Shown here: piece by piece, positions 18,449 through 26,310 of the stretch
Layout of the letters: every line of letters begins with the position of its first letter
Position numbering within the stretch: position 1 is the stretch's first letter
NCBI RefSeq assembly: GCF_026153455.1
Contig: NZ_CP110629.1
Coordinates: 868,001-932,000 of the forward strand
From: Marinimicrobium sp. C6131
GTDB taxonomy: Bacteria > Pseudomonadota > Gammaproteobacteria > Pseudomonadales > Cellvibrionaceae
Reading direction: 5' to 3'
Length of the DNA: 64,000 nucleotides
Program-made: the position numbers and the translations under genes
The notes under the pieces: model-generated
Databases searched by the model: none
The model's input: only the letters and a program-made list of their open reading frames with translations
Told to the model about the DNA's origin: nothing

Positions 18449-18706
18449 ATGCCCCAGGAAAAAGCCAGAAGTCTGATTACCCAGTTGCATGAGATGTATG
18501 GCAACGAGGAACCCAGTGAGCAGCAGAAGCATCTGATGGAGCAGTTGGAGTTACACACCCATCCGAAGGGGGCGAAGGATCAGTACGGTGAGCCGGTGCC
18601 GCTGGATACTCTGGAGTTGTTGGTCGAGGAGATGGCGGCTGAGCATCCGCGTACGGCGGCGGTGATGCGGGAGCTTTTGGAGACGCTCAAGAATATTGGT
18701 GTCTGA
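18449..18706 (+). CDS. DUF4404-type small protein
   Basis: 85-residue acidic, helical, soluble protein (MPQEKARSLITQLHEMYGNE...). Length, the PLDTLELLVEEMAAEHP block and the C-terminal ELLETLKNIGV match the DUF4404 family, whose function is unknown. GAGG precedes the ATG. Expressed alone; an 11-bp perfect hairpin follows its stop. Confidence 0.75.
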   Translation: MPQEKARSLITQLHEMYGNEEPSEQQKHLMEQLELHTHPKGAKDQYGEPVPLDTLELLVEEMAAEHPRTAAVMRELLETLKNIGV

Positions 18707-18719
18707 GTCGGTTTCGGCA

Positions 18720-18748
18720 GGCAGGTTGCGTGCAACGCGCAACCTGCC
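18720..18748. terminator. Strong hairpin between convergent small genes
   Basis: Perfect 11-bp inverted repeat GGCAGGTTGCG / CGCAACCTGCC with a 7-nt loop, between the convergent genes ending at 18706 and 18774. There is no T run, so it is either a weak bidirectional terminator or a transcript-protecting hairpin. Confidence 0.35.
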
Positions 18749-18773
18749 GCTTATTGATTGCCTTGGCCTTGAG

Positions 18774-19004
18774 TCAGACGGCCCATGCGAAGGCGACGCC
18801 GGCGCGCTCTAGGTAGATGTACTCGGTTTTCTCTGTGGCCGGGTGGCAGGGGTGGCGGAAGTGGTGGTGGTCTTTGGTTGACCCCATGTACTCCCAGGCC
18901 TGGCCGGCGAATTCACAGATCGGATCGCCCTGATTCAGGCGGTCTTCCGCAAGTTGATCCCACATGGTTTCCCACTCGGGACTGGTCATACTCAGGTATT
19001 CCAT
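18774..19004 (-). CDS. Conserved-type hypothetical protein, 76 aa
   Basis: No family recognised with confidence. The product is a small acidic soluble protein with aromatic and His-rich features (EWETMWDQLAED, AWEYMGSTKDHHHFRHPCHP). The clustered His/Cys could bind a metal, which is speculative. ATG 19004 is preferred over GTG 19013 because GGAG lies 8 bp upstream. A good promoter on the minus strand (19036-19063) supports expression. It is divergent from the CueR-like regulator. Confidence 0.6.
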   Translation of the reverse strand: MEYLSMTSPEWETMWDQLAEDRLNQGDPICEFAGQAWEYMGSTKDHHHFRHPCHPATEKTEYIYLERAGVAFAWAV

Positions 19005-19035
19005 GGCGGCCACTCCGGCTCGGTGTTTAATGTCT

Positions 19036-19063
19036 AATCTAGACTTTTCATTCTATTTGTCAA
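19036..19063 (-). promoter_or_regulatory. Promoter with dyad for the 76-aa gene
   Basis: On the minus strand TTGACA (19063-19058), a 16-bp spacer, then TAGATT (19041-19036). The perfect dyad GTCTA-ATC-TAGAC at 19032-19044 covers the -10 region, so a repressor or the divergent MerR-type protein could act here (inference). Confidence 0.45.
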
Positions 19064-19246
19064 ATATAATTTGTAAGTCTTTGATGCAGATAGCAAAAAT
19101 GCCGTTTAAGTGTGCGCCTTGTCACACTGTTTACCGGGACGTTTCTGGCCGATATTGATCAATAAGTAGTCAGGCGCCACTTAAAAGGTTATAGTTAGTG
19201 TAATCTTTGCTGGCCAATCGGCCGGTAGCTTGTGGGAGGTGGATGG

Positions 19247-19651
19247 ATGAATATCGGTCAAGCGGCGGAGCGGAGCGGATTGAATCCGAAAACCATCCGC
19301 TATTATGAGAGTATTGGGTTGGTGCTTCCGCATCGGGCGAGCAATGGTTATCGGGATTACCGGCTGGTGGATGTGGAGCAGCTCCAGTTTTTGCAGCGTG
19401 CCCGGGCGGTGGGGTTCACGTTGGATGAATGCCGGGAATTGCTCGATCTTTACCGGGATCCTCACCGCCGCAGTGCGGAGGTCAAGGCACTGGTGTTGGA
19501 GCGGGTGGCTCAGGTGGATGAGCAACTGGCCCGGTTGGAGGCGATGCGGGATACCCTGGTGACCATGGCGAAGCACTGCGCCGGGGATGATAACGCGGAA
19601 TGTGCGATCATTGATTCTCTGGCCCAGCCAATGCCCTTTAAGCTTGTTTAG
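19247..19651 (+). CDS. cueR: CueR-like MerR-family metal-responsive regulator
   Basis: 134-residue MerR-family activator. Winged helix-turn-helix at the N-terminus (MNIGQAAERSGLNPKTIRYYE), long dimerisation helix (EVKALVLERVAQVDEQLARLEAMRD in part), and the metal loop CAGDDNAEC with two Cys eight positions apart. This is the same layout as E. coli CueR CPGDDSADC, which binds Cu(I)/Ag(I). It lacks CueR's CCHH tail. ATG 19247 follows GGGAGG. No copA, oxidase or copper chaperone lies nearby, so its target is elsewhere or is the divergent 76-aa gene. Confidence 0.8.
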   Translation: MNIGQAAERSGLNPKTIRYYESIGLVLPHRASNGYRDYRLVDVEQLQFLQRARAVGFTLDECRELLDLYRDPHRRSAEVKALVLERVAQVDEQLARLEAMRDTLVTMAKHCAGDDNAECAIIDSLAQPMPFKLV

Positions 19652-19656
19652 CGTCC

Positions 19657-19819
19657 GGACCGTGAAGGGGAACTCCTTTCAAGACACGCCGTGAACCCGG
19701 TCCCCTTCGCGCTCCCTGCGCTTCGGGACACTTCCCACATCCATGTGGGGCGTCCATAGGGGCTCGACGCGCGGAGTCCCTCCGCTTACGGTCTTGAAAG
19801 GAGTTCCCCTTCACGGTCC
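19657..19819. repeat. Long-palindrome intergenic element, copy D (expanded core)
   Basis: The longest copy: perfect 29-bp arms (19657-19685 and 19791-19819). The inner arm end TTTCAAGAC is shared with copy A. The core is 105 bp instead of 52 because about 53 bp are inserted after ACGCCGTGAACCC. The insert includes its own hairpin-like CCCACATCCATGTGGGG. The outer core end (GCGCGGAGTCCCTCCGCTTACG in two overlapping pieces) equals copy A. Between the convergent cueR and gtrA-like genes. Confidence 0.85.
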
Positions 19820-20220
19820 TAAGTGCCACTGGCAGCTGATCCGGGGCGATAGACCCAGAACTTATTGAGGATAAAAGAGACTACCGGCACGGATATGACT
19901 ACGATGCTCAGGGTGATTCGATGGGGGAGCGACGTGCCGGTCTCTAGTGCCCAGAGAAGTATTTCGCTGGAGAGGAAAGTGGAGACCGAGGCGATCACGA
20001 AGCGTTGCAGGGTCGAGCGGGTCAGCGTCACCCGGAAGGTCAGCCAGCCATGGCCGTAGAAGGACACGGTCATGGCGGTCACATAGCCCAGCAGGTTGGC
20101 GGCATACAGGTTGAGGCCCAGTCCCTCATGGCTGCCCAGGGCCATCAGGTAGTGGGTCAGGGTCGCGGCGACGCCAACAATCCCGAAGCAGACCAGCTGT
20201 CTAAGCAGTCTGATCGTCAT
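19819..20220 (-). CDS. GtrA-family membrane protein
   Basis: 133-residue protein with four predicted membrane helices (FGIVGVAATLTHYLMAL; LLGYVTAMTVSFYGHGWLTF; FVIASVSTFLSSEILLWAL; IVVISVPVVSFILNKFWVY). The ending NKFWVYRP is characteristic of GtrA proteins, proposed flippases for undecaprenyl-linked sugars. It overlaps the upstream GtrB-like glycosyltransferase by 20 bp, forming the usual pair. Its stop lies in the arm of palindromic element D. Confidence 0.85.
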   Translation of the reverse strand: MTIRLLRQLVCFGIVGVAATLTHYLMALGSHEGLGLNLYAANLLGYVTAMTVSFYGHGWLTFRVTLTRSTLQRFVIASVSTFLSSEILLWALETGTSLPHRITLSIVVISVPVVSFILNKFWVYRPGSAASGT

Positions 20221-21154
20221 CGAAGCCCCACTTGGCCGCCACCAGATAGATGGGTCGGTTTTTCACTTCCTTGTAAATTCGGCCCACGTACTCTCCAAGC
20301 AGCCCCAGAAAGAACAACTGGATGCCCCCCAGAAACAGAATGACCACCATGGTGGACGCATAGCCCGGAACATCGACCCCGGTGGTCAGGGTTTTAATAA
20401 TGACCACCACGGCGAAGACAAAGGCGCAGAATGAAACGATCAGGCCCAGGTAGGTGCCCACCCGGATGGGAAAGGTGCTGAAAGAGGTGATGCCGCTCAG
20501 GGCAAAATTCCACAGGCGCCAGTAGTTGAATTTGCTCTCTCCCTGGGCGCGTTCTTGCCGGTCGAATTCAATGACCGTGTGCCGGAAGCCGGGCCAGCAG
20601 AACAGACCCTTCATAAACCGGTCTTTTTCCGGGAGAAGTTTGATGGCATCCACCGCCTTGCGGTCCATCAGACGGAAATCCCCGACGTTTTCGGGAATAT
20701 GGATTTCACTCATTTTGTTGAACAGACGATAAAACCACTGGGCGGTTTTGCGCTTCATCAGGCTGTCGGCCTTGCGGGAGGCGCGTTTGGCGTAGACCAC
20801 TTCGTATTCGCCGGTGAGCCATTTTTCCACCATCTGGCCGATCAGTTCCGGCGGGTCCTGCAGGTCGGCGTCAATCGGCAGTACGGCATCACCGCGGGCA
20901 AAGTCCAGTGCGGCGGTCATCGCCGCCTCCTTGCCGAAATTACGGGTGAGTGCGAGCACCTTGATTCGCGGGTTGCGTTCGGCGTGAGAGCGCAGGCGCA
21001 GGAGTGTGTCGTCGGCGGAGCCATCGTCCACACAGATGATTTCATAATCAACCGGGACGTTTTCCAGTGACCGCTCCAGGGTCCGGAAAAAGTGGTCAAT
21101 TCCGCCCGATTCGTTGTACATGGGCGTGAGTATCGACAGTAGTGGATGGTTCAT
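20201..21154 (-). CDS. GtrB/DPM1-type polyprenyl-phosphate glycosyltransferase
   Basis: 317-residue GT2-family enzyme that loads a sugar (typically glucose) onto undecaprenyl phosphate on the inner membrane. The GT-A domain has LSILTPMYNESGGI at the N-terminus, CVDDGSADDT and the metal-binding D-x-D in PIDADLQDPPE. Two C-terminal helices follow (LGLIVSFCAFVFAVVVIIK; MVVILFLGGIQLFFLGLLG). ATG 21154 with GGAG upstream is preferred to TTG 21178. No third, serotype-specific gtr gene is adjacent, so the acceptor is unknown. Confidence 0.88.
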   Translation of the reverse strand: MNHPLLSILTPMYNESGGIDHFFRTLERSLENVPVDYEIICVDDGSADDTLLRLRSHAERNPRIKVLALTRNFGKEAAMTAALDFARGDAVLPIDADLQDPPELIGQMVEKWLTGEYEVVYAKRASRKADSLMKRKTAQWFYRLFNKMSEIHIPENVGDFRLMDRKAVDAIKLLPEKDRFMKGLFCWPGFRHTVIEFDRQERAQGESKFNYWRLWNFALSGITSFSTFPIRVGTYLGLIVSFCAFVFAVVVIIKTLTTGVDVPGYASTMVVILFLGGIQLFFLGLLGEYVGRIYKEVKNRPIYLVAAKWGFDDDQTA

Positions 21155-21457
21155 GCCGGTCGCTCCGGGTTGGTTCAAAGCCGCAGGGCTCTGTTGTTAT
21201 TGGTGTCTCTGTCCATGGTGCCAGAAGTCGGCCTGAGCATTGTCCACGGTTTTTGCGGTTTTTTACAGAGGCAGGGCGTCAGTTTGTGGCTTCTATCGCG
21301 ATTTTGTCCAATGGGCTGTCGGGCCGGAGCACTGGCGGTGGTGCGGCCTTGTGCGTTAGAATGCGCGCCCTGATTGGGGCGATCCCCCACCTGAATTCAC
21401 CCTGTCCCCGGCCCATTACCCCGGTCGGCCGGTGACGTGACAATCGGTTTGGAACTT
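21155..21457. other. Divergent intergenic region gtrB-like / prfB
   Basis: 303 bp without a supported gene. A -10-like TAGAAT at 21357-21362 points toward prfB but no convincing -35 is seen. Several G/C-rich short dyads (e.g. CCGGTCGGCCGG near 21420) have no clear role. Confidence 0.3.
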
Positions 21458-22553
21458 ATGGAAATCAATCCGCTACTGAATCAATTGAAAGACCTGACTG
21501 AGCGTACCGATGTGCTCAGGAGGTATCTTTGACTACGCTCACAAGAAAGAGCGTCTGACGGAAGTTGAACTGGAGCTGGGTCAGCCCGACGTCTGGGAAG
21601 ATCCGGATCGTGCCCAGGCACTGGGAAAGGAGCGCTCCTCACTGGAGCTGGTGGTAAAGACCATCGAGGACCTGGACACCGGGGTGGCGGACTGCCGCGA
21701 ACTGCTGGATATGGCGGTCGAGGAGGATGACGCCGACAGCATTGACGACGTGGCGGCCGAAATCGAGCGCCTGGATGGGCAGTTGGAGTCTCTGGAGTTT
21801 CGCCGGATGTTTTCCGGAGAAGTGGATGAAAACAACGCCTATCTCGACATCCAGGCGGGCTCTGGTGGTACCGAGGCGCAGGATTGGGCCGAAATGGTGC
21901 TGCGCATGTACCTGCGTTGGGGTGAGAACAAGGGCTTCAAAACCACACTGGAAGAGGTGTCCGCCGGCGAAGTGGCGGGGATCAAAAGTGCCACCATCCG
22001 TTTCGAGGGCGAATACGCCTTTGGCTGGCTGCGCACGGAAACGGGGGTGCACCGGCTGGTCCGCAAATCGCCCTTTGACTCGGGCAACCGTCGTCATACC
22101 TCGTTCTGCTCGGTGTTCGTGTCTCCGGAGATTGACGAAAATATCGAGATCGATATCAACCCGGGTGACCTGCGTACCGACACCTACCGCGCCAGTGGTG
22201 CGGGTGGCCAGCACGTGAACAAAACCGACTCGGCGGTCCGAATCACCCACGTGCCCACGGGTATTGTGGTGAGCTGTCAGAGTGAGCGCTCCCAGCACCA
22301 GAACCGCGATCGGGCCATGAAGATGCTGCGCGCGAAGATGTACGAGCAGGAGATGCTCAAGCGAAATGCGGAAAAGCAGGCCATGGAAGACAACAAGGCT
22401 GATATCGGCTGGGGCAGCCAGATCCGCTCCTATGTGCTGGACGATCAGCGCATCAAGGATCTGCGCACCGGTGTCCAGACCAGCAACTGTCAGTCGGTGT
22501 TGGATGGTGCGCTGGACCCGTTTATTGTCGCCAGTCTGAAAGCGGGCCTGTAA
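21458..22553 (+). CDS. prfB: Peptide chain release factor 2 (programmed +1 frameshift)
   Basis: RF2 recognises UGA and UAA and releases the finished peptide. The first 24 codons from ATG 21458 end at an in-frame TGA (21530-21532). Reading continues in +1 after CTT, giving RRYL-DYAHKKERL as in E. coli, and a 364-residue product. The frameshift site has AGGAGG three bases upstream of CTTTGAC. Visible motifs are the stop-codon-reading SPF tripeptide (RKSPFDSGNRRH) and the peptidyl-transfer GGQ (SGAGGQHVNKTDSAVR). Followed by lysS, the conserved prfB-lysS pair. Confidence concerns identity and the frameshift together. Confidence 0.96.
21518..21533 (+). promoter_or_regulatory. prfB: Programmed frameshift signal of prfB
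   Basis: AGGAGG-TAT-CTT-TGA-C: an internal Shine-Dalgarno sequence at the spacing found in E. coli prfB, a slippery CTT and the in-frame TGA. Low RF2 slows termination at TGA and lets the ribosome shift +1, an autoregulatory loop well established for this gene. Confidence 0.95.
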
Positions 22554-22592
22554 TCAGGCCCTGTTCATTCACTCCCCAACGTTAGAGATGCC

Positions 22593-24077
22593 ATGAGCAA
22601 GCCCAACGCCCCCCAGGACGAAAACAACCTTATTGCCGAGCGTCGCTCCAAATTGGCGGCCATTCGCGAGAAGGGCAATCCCTTCCCGAACGATTTCCGT
22701 CGCGACAATACCTGCGCCGAACTGCAGGCGGCACACCAGGACAAATCCAAAGAGGACCTGGAAGGCGCCGGCCTGACCGCCAGCGTGGCGGGTCGGATCA
22801 TGGCCAAGCGGGGCCCCTTCATGGTGCTGCAGGATGCCACCGGTACCGTGCAGCTGTACGCGGACAAGGACACCCAGAAAGCCATCAAGGAGCACTGGGG
22901 GCAATGGGATATCGGGGATATCGTCGGCGCCAGCGGTACTTTGCACCGCTCGGGCCGGGGCGACCTGTACGTCAATATGGAGCAGTATCAACTGCTGACC
23001 AAGTCCCTGCGTCCGCTGCCGGAAAAGTACCACGGCCTGCACGATCAGGAGCAGCGTTACCGCCAGCGCTATGTGGACCTGATCGTCAACCCGGAAGTGC
23101 GCGACACCTTCCGGCTGCGCTCCCGGTGTATCAGCTACATTCGCAACTATCTTGACGGCCATGGCTTCATGGAAGTGGAAACCCCCATGCTGCAGGTCAT
23201 TCCCGGCGGTGCCACCGCCCGGCCGTTTATTACCCACCACAATGCGCTGGACATCGACATGTACCTGCGCGTTGCCCCGGAGCTGTATCTGAAGCGCCTG
23301 GTGGTGGGTGGCTTTGAGCGGGTGTATGAAATCAACCGCAACTTCCGTAATGAAGGCCTGTCGACTCGCCACAACCCCGAATTCACCATGTTGGAGTTCT
23401 ATCAGGCCTATGCCGACTTCAACGACCTGATGGACCTGACCGAGGACATGCTGCGCGGGCTGTGCGAAACCGTGATGGGTTCTACGGTGGTCAGGTACCA
23501 GGACAGCGAATACGACTTCGGCAGCCCCTTCCGCCGGATCAGCGTGTTCGACAGTATTCTGGAGTACAATCCGGATATTACCGCCGGGCAGATCAGTACC
23601 CTTGAAGGTGCGCGCGCCGTTGCGGAAGGTCTCAAGATTCCGCTGAAGGATTCCTGGGGCCTGGGCAAAGTGCAGATCGAAATTTTCGAGGCCACGGTCG
23701 AAGAGAAGCTGGATCAGCCGACCTTCATTACCGAATACCCCACGGAAGTTTCACCCCTGGCGCGGCGAATGGATGCCAAACCCGAGGTGACCGAACGGTT
23801 TGAATTCTTTGTTGGTGGCCGCGAGTTGGCCAACGGCTTCTCGGAGCTCAATGACGCCGAAGACCAGGCCGAGCGCTTCCGCGAGCAGGTGCGGGAAAAA
23901 GACGCCGGAGATGACGAGGCGATGCACTACGACGCGGACTATGTGCGCGCCCTGGAATACGGCCTGCCGCCGACCGCGGGGCAGGGCATCGGCATCGACC
24001 GTCTGGTCATGCTGTTCGCCAACGCCGCCTCCATCCGTGACGTGCTATTGTTCCCCCATATGCGCCCGGAGCACTGA
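22593..24077 (+). CDS. lysS: Lysyl-tRNA synthetase (class II)
   Basis: 494 residues; charges tRNA-Lys with lysine. The N-terminal OB-fold anticodon domain (about 60-150) contains VAGRIMAKRGPFMVLQDATG. The class II catalytic core follows: motif 1 around MEVETPMLQVIPGGATARPF, motif 2 FRNEGLSTRHNPEFTMLEF and motif 3 GQGIGIDRLVMLF. It starts 39 bp after prfB and ends 5 bp before cnoX. Confidence 0.97.
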   Translation: MSKPNAPQDENNLIAERRSKLAAIREKGNPFPNDFRRDNTCAELQAAHQDKSKEDLEGAGLTASVAGRIMAKRGPFMVLQDATGTVQLYADKDTQKAIKEHWGQWDIGDIVGASGTLHRSGRGDLYVNMEQYQLLTKSLRPLPEKYHGLHDQEQRYRQRYVDLIVNPEVRDTFRLRSRCISYIRNYLDGHGFMEVETPMLQVIPGGATARPFITHHNALDIDMYLRVAPELYLKRLVVGGFERVYEINRNFRNEGLSTRHNPEFTMLEFYQAYADFNDLMDLTEDMLRGLCETVMGSTVVRYQDSEYDFGSPFRRISVFDSILEYNPDITAGQISTLEGARAVAEGLKIPLKDSWGLGKVQIEIFEATVEEKLDQPTFITEYPTEVSPLARRMDAKPEVTERFEFFVGGRELANGFSELNDAEDQAERFREQVREKDAGDDEAMHYDADYVRALEYGLPPTAGQGIGIDRLVMLFANAASIRDVLLFPHMRPEH

Positions 24078-24082
24078 CCACC

Positions 24083-24931
24083 ATGAACGTCATTGATATT
24101 ACCCTGGACAACGCTCAACAGTACGTCATCGACGAATCCTTCAAGCGTCCCGTACTGGTGGACTTCTGGGCCGACTGGTGCGGCCCATGCAAAACCCTGA
24201 TGCCCCTGCTGGAAAAACTCGCCGACGAATACAATGGCGAATTCCTGCTCGCCCGGATCAATGCGGACGAGCAGCAGATACTGGCCTCGCAGTTTCAGGT
24301 TCGCAGTCTGCCCACGGTGATGTTGATCAAAGATGGCCAGCCTCTGGATGGTTTTACCGGCGCGCAATCAGAAGTTCAGGTACGGCAGATGCTTGAGCAA
24401 CACTTGCCCAAGGCGTGGGAGCGGGACCTTCAGGAGGCTCAGGCCATGTTGGAGGCCGGTCAGTACGGAGAGGCGTTGCCTGTTCTGCAGCGGGTGTATG
24501 AAGAGTCCGGTCGAAATCCTCAGGTCGCCTGTATGGTGGCCCACGCCCAGGTGGAGCTCAACCGGCTCGAAGAAGCTGAGGCAACCCTGGCCAACGTCAA
24601 GCTCGCGGATCAGGATACGCTGTACGAGCAGGTCAAGGCGAAAATTGAGCTGAAAAAGCAGGCCGCCAAGACCCCGGAGATCGAGGCGCTGGAGAAGGCC
24701 CTTGAGGCCGATCCGGACAACCTGGAAACGCGCTATAAGCTGGCGGTTCAGTACAACCAGGAAGGGTACCAGAAGCCGGCACTGGAGCTGTTAATTGAGG
24801 TATTGCGCAAGGACCTGGGCTACGCCGACGGCGCGGCCCGTAAAACCCTGACCGATATCATTGCAGCGTTGGGGAAGGGCGATCCGTTGGCGATCGAGTA
24901 TCAGCGAAAGCTGTTTACCCTGCTGTATTGA
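24083..24931 (+). CDS. cnoX: Thioredoxin-TPR co-chaperone CnoX (YbbN)
   Basis: 282 residues: thioredoxin fold (1-110) followed by a TPR-like helical domain (about 115-282; ALEADPDNLETRYKLAVQYNQEG in part). CnoX protects substrates from oxidative damage and hands them to GroEL and DnaK. Unlike E. coli CnoX, the thioredoxin motif here is a complete WCGPC (Cys33, Cys36), so the protein may also act as an oxidoreductase. Coupled to lysS (5-bp gap) and closed by a strong terminator. Confidence 0.9.
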   Translation: MNVIDITLDNAQQYVIDESFKRPVLVDFWADWCGPCKTLMPLLEKLADEYNGEFLLARINADEQQILASQFQVRSLPTVMLIKDGQPLDGFTGAQSEVQVRQMLEQHLPKAWERDLQEAQAMLEAGQYGEALPVLQRVYEESGRNPQVACMVAHAQVELNRLEEAEATLANVKLADQDTLYEQVKAKIELKKQAAKTPEIEALEKALEADPDNLETRYKLAVQYNQEGYQKPALELLIEVLRKDLGYADGAARKTLTDIIAALGKGDPLAIEYQRKLFTLLY

Positions 24932-24932
24932 C

Positions 24933-24974
24933 AAAGAAAACCCCCAGTCCGGTGTGGACTGGGGGTTTTCTTTT
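24933..24974. terminator. Strong bidirectional terminator after cnoX
   Basis: Perfect 18-bp inverted repeat AAAGAAAACCCCCAGTCC / GGACTGGGGGTTTTCTTT with a 5-nt loop and a T run, beginning 2 bp after the cnoX stop. Confidence 0.93.
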
Positions 24975-25125
24975 AGGGCGCCTGACGTTGCCGATCGTCG
25001 TTACTGCTCATTGGCGCCGTTTATCAAACATCCCTTGTCAGTTCTTTTTGACCGAAAAATTGCCGATTTTTCAGGCCCCAGGGGCGATGTCGCTCGCCCT
25101 CAAGGTAAAGCCACTATAGAATAAA

Positions 25126-25155
25126 TTGACAGCGCTGTCACCCCGTTTGGACAAT
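25126..25155 (+). promoter_or_regulatory. lacI-type promoter with operator O1
   Basis: Perfect 14-bp palindrome TGACAGCGCTGTCA at 25127-25140 with the central CG typical of LacI-family operators. TTGACA (25126-25131) overlaps its left half and can serve as -35 of the downstream lacI-family gene, with GACAAT at 25150-25155 (18-bp spacer). This points to autorepression. Identical palindromes lie at 27414 and 27783. The rest of the 352-bp gap 24932-25283 holds the cnoX terminator and no gene. Confidence 0.8.
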
Positions 25156-25283
25156 TTTCTTGATGGGCGCAGGGGAAACCGCCTCAAGGTCGGGAAAAAT
25201 GCGACACAACGGGTTTGAGCACTTGTCAACGGGGCGTCTTTTCAGGATAGTGCGTCTTCCAGCTACTTCCGACGGAGCTCTTT

Positions 25284-26309
25284 GTGGCCAAAGCGACCAT
25301 CGACAATGTTGCCGCCCTGGCGGGCGTTTCCATCAAAACCGTGTCCCGGGTAGTGAACAAGGAGCCAAACGTCCGGCAGGCAACGCGGGACAAAGTGCTC
25401 AAGGCGATTGATGAGCTGGATTACCGACCGAATCTCTCGGCGCGCAGCCTGGCCGGGAACCGCTCTTATGTCATTGGTCTGCTGTACGACAACCCCAGTG
25501 CCAACTACGTCATCGATGTTCAGGATGGGGTGCTGTCGACCTGCCGCGCTCAGGGGTACGATGTGTTGATCCACCCCTGCAATCACCAGGATCCCGACAT
25601 TGGCCGGGAAGTGCGGGACCTGATGCGTCAGACCCGGATCGATGGGCTCATTTTGACCCCGCCGCTATCGGACGTAGAGCCGATTCTGGCGGTGTTGAAA
25701 GAACGGCAATTGCCGTTTGTACGCATCGCGCCCACCATCGATAAGGCCATCAGCCCCTACGTTGAAACCAATGATGCGGAAGCGGCTTACGATATGACCT
25801 GCGAATTGATCGCCCTGGGGCACGAACGTATCGGGTTTGTTGCGGGACACCCGGATCATCGGGCGGTCAGCCATCGATTTGAAGGCTATCGGGCGGCACT
25901 GGTGGAGAATGATATTGCCCTGGACGAGGCGCTGGTGGTGCAGGGGTATAACTCGTTCGAGTCCGGTGAAGAGGCGGCGGACGTGCTGCTCTCCCTCGAC
26001 AGAGTTCCCACCGCCATTTTCGCCGCCAATGACGATATGGCGGCCGGTGTGATGATGGTCGCTCATCAGAAGGGGTTGCGTATTCCCGGGGATCTGTCGG
26101 TGGCCGGATTCGATGATACGCCTGTCGCTCACCAGATCTGGCCGTCTCTGACAACCGTGCGTCAGCCGATTCAGGCTATGGCGCAGAAAGCGACCGATCT
26201 ACTGTTGAAGCAGCTCAAGGGCAAAGATGTCCAGTTGCCTGCCAGCATGTTGAGCTCCAGCCTGATCCGGCGGGACTCCACGGGCAAACCTTCGCCGCGC
26301 AAGCGCTAG
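25284..26309 (+). CDS. LacI/GalR-family sugar-responsive repressor
   Basis: 341 residues. N-terminal LacI helix-turn-helix and hinge (TIDNVAALAGVSIKTVSRVV, then YRPNLSARSLAG) and a periplasmic-binding-protein-like effector domain (about 62-330; FAANDDMAAGVMM, VAGFDDTPVAHQIWP). GTG 25284 is the start used by the conserved AKATIDNVA opening. The gene is convergent with glk (1 bp between stops). Three identical palindromes precede this gene, glk and a predicted small RNA, so it probably represses all three and responds to a glucose-related metabolite. The effector is not identifiable from sequence. Confidence 0.9.
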   Translation: MAKATIDNVAALAGVSIKTVSRVVNKEPNVRQATRDKVLKAIDELDYRPNLSARSLAGNRSYVIGLLYDNPSANYVIDVQDGVLSTCRAQGYDVLIHPCNHQDPDIGREVRDLMRQTRIDGLILTPPLSDVEPILAVLKERQLPFVRIAPTIDKAISPYVETNDAEAAYDMTCELIALGHERIGFVAGHPDHRAVSHRFEGYRAALVENDIALDEALVVQGYNSFESGEEAADVLLSLDRVPTAIFAANDDMAAGVMMVAHQKGLRIPGDLSVAGFDDTPVAHQIWPSLTTVRQPIQAMAQKATDLLLKQLKGKDVQLPASMLSSSLIRRDSTGKPSPRKR

Positions 26310-26310
26310 G

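Noticed and set aside
21458..21532. Early stop in prfB as a possible pseudogene or sequencing error
   Set aside because: The AGGAGG-TATCTTTGAC context is the well-known programmed frameshift of RF2, and the +1 frame gives a full-length protein.
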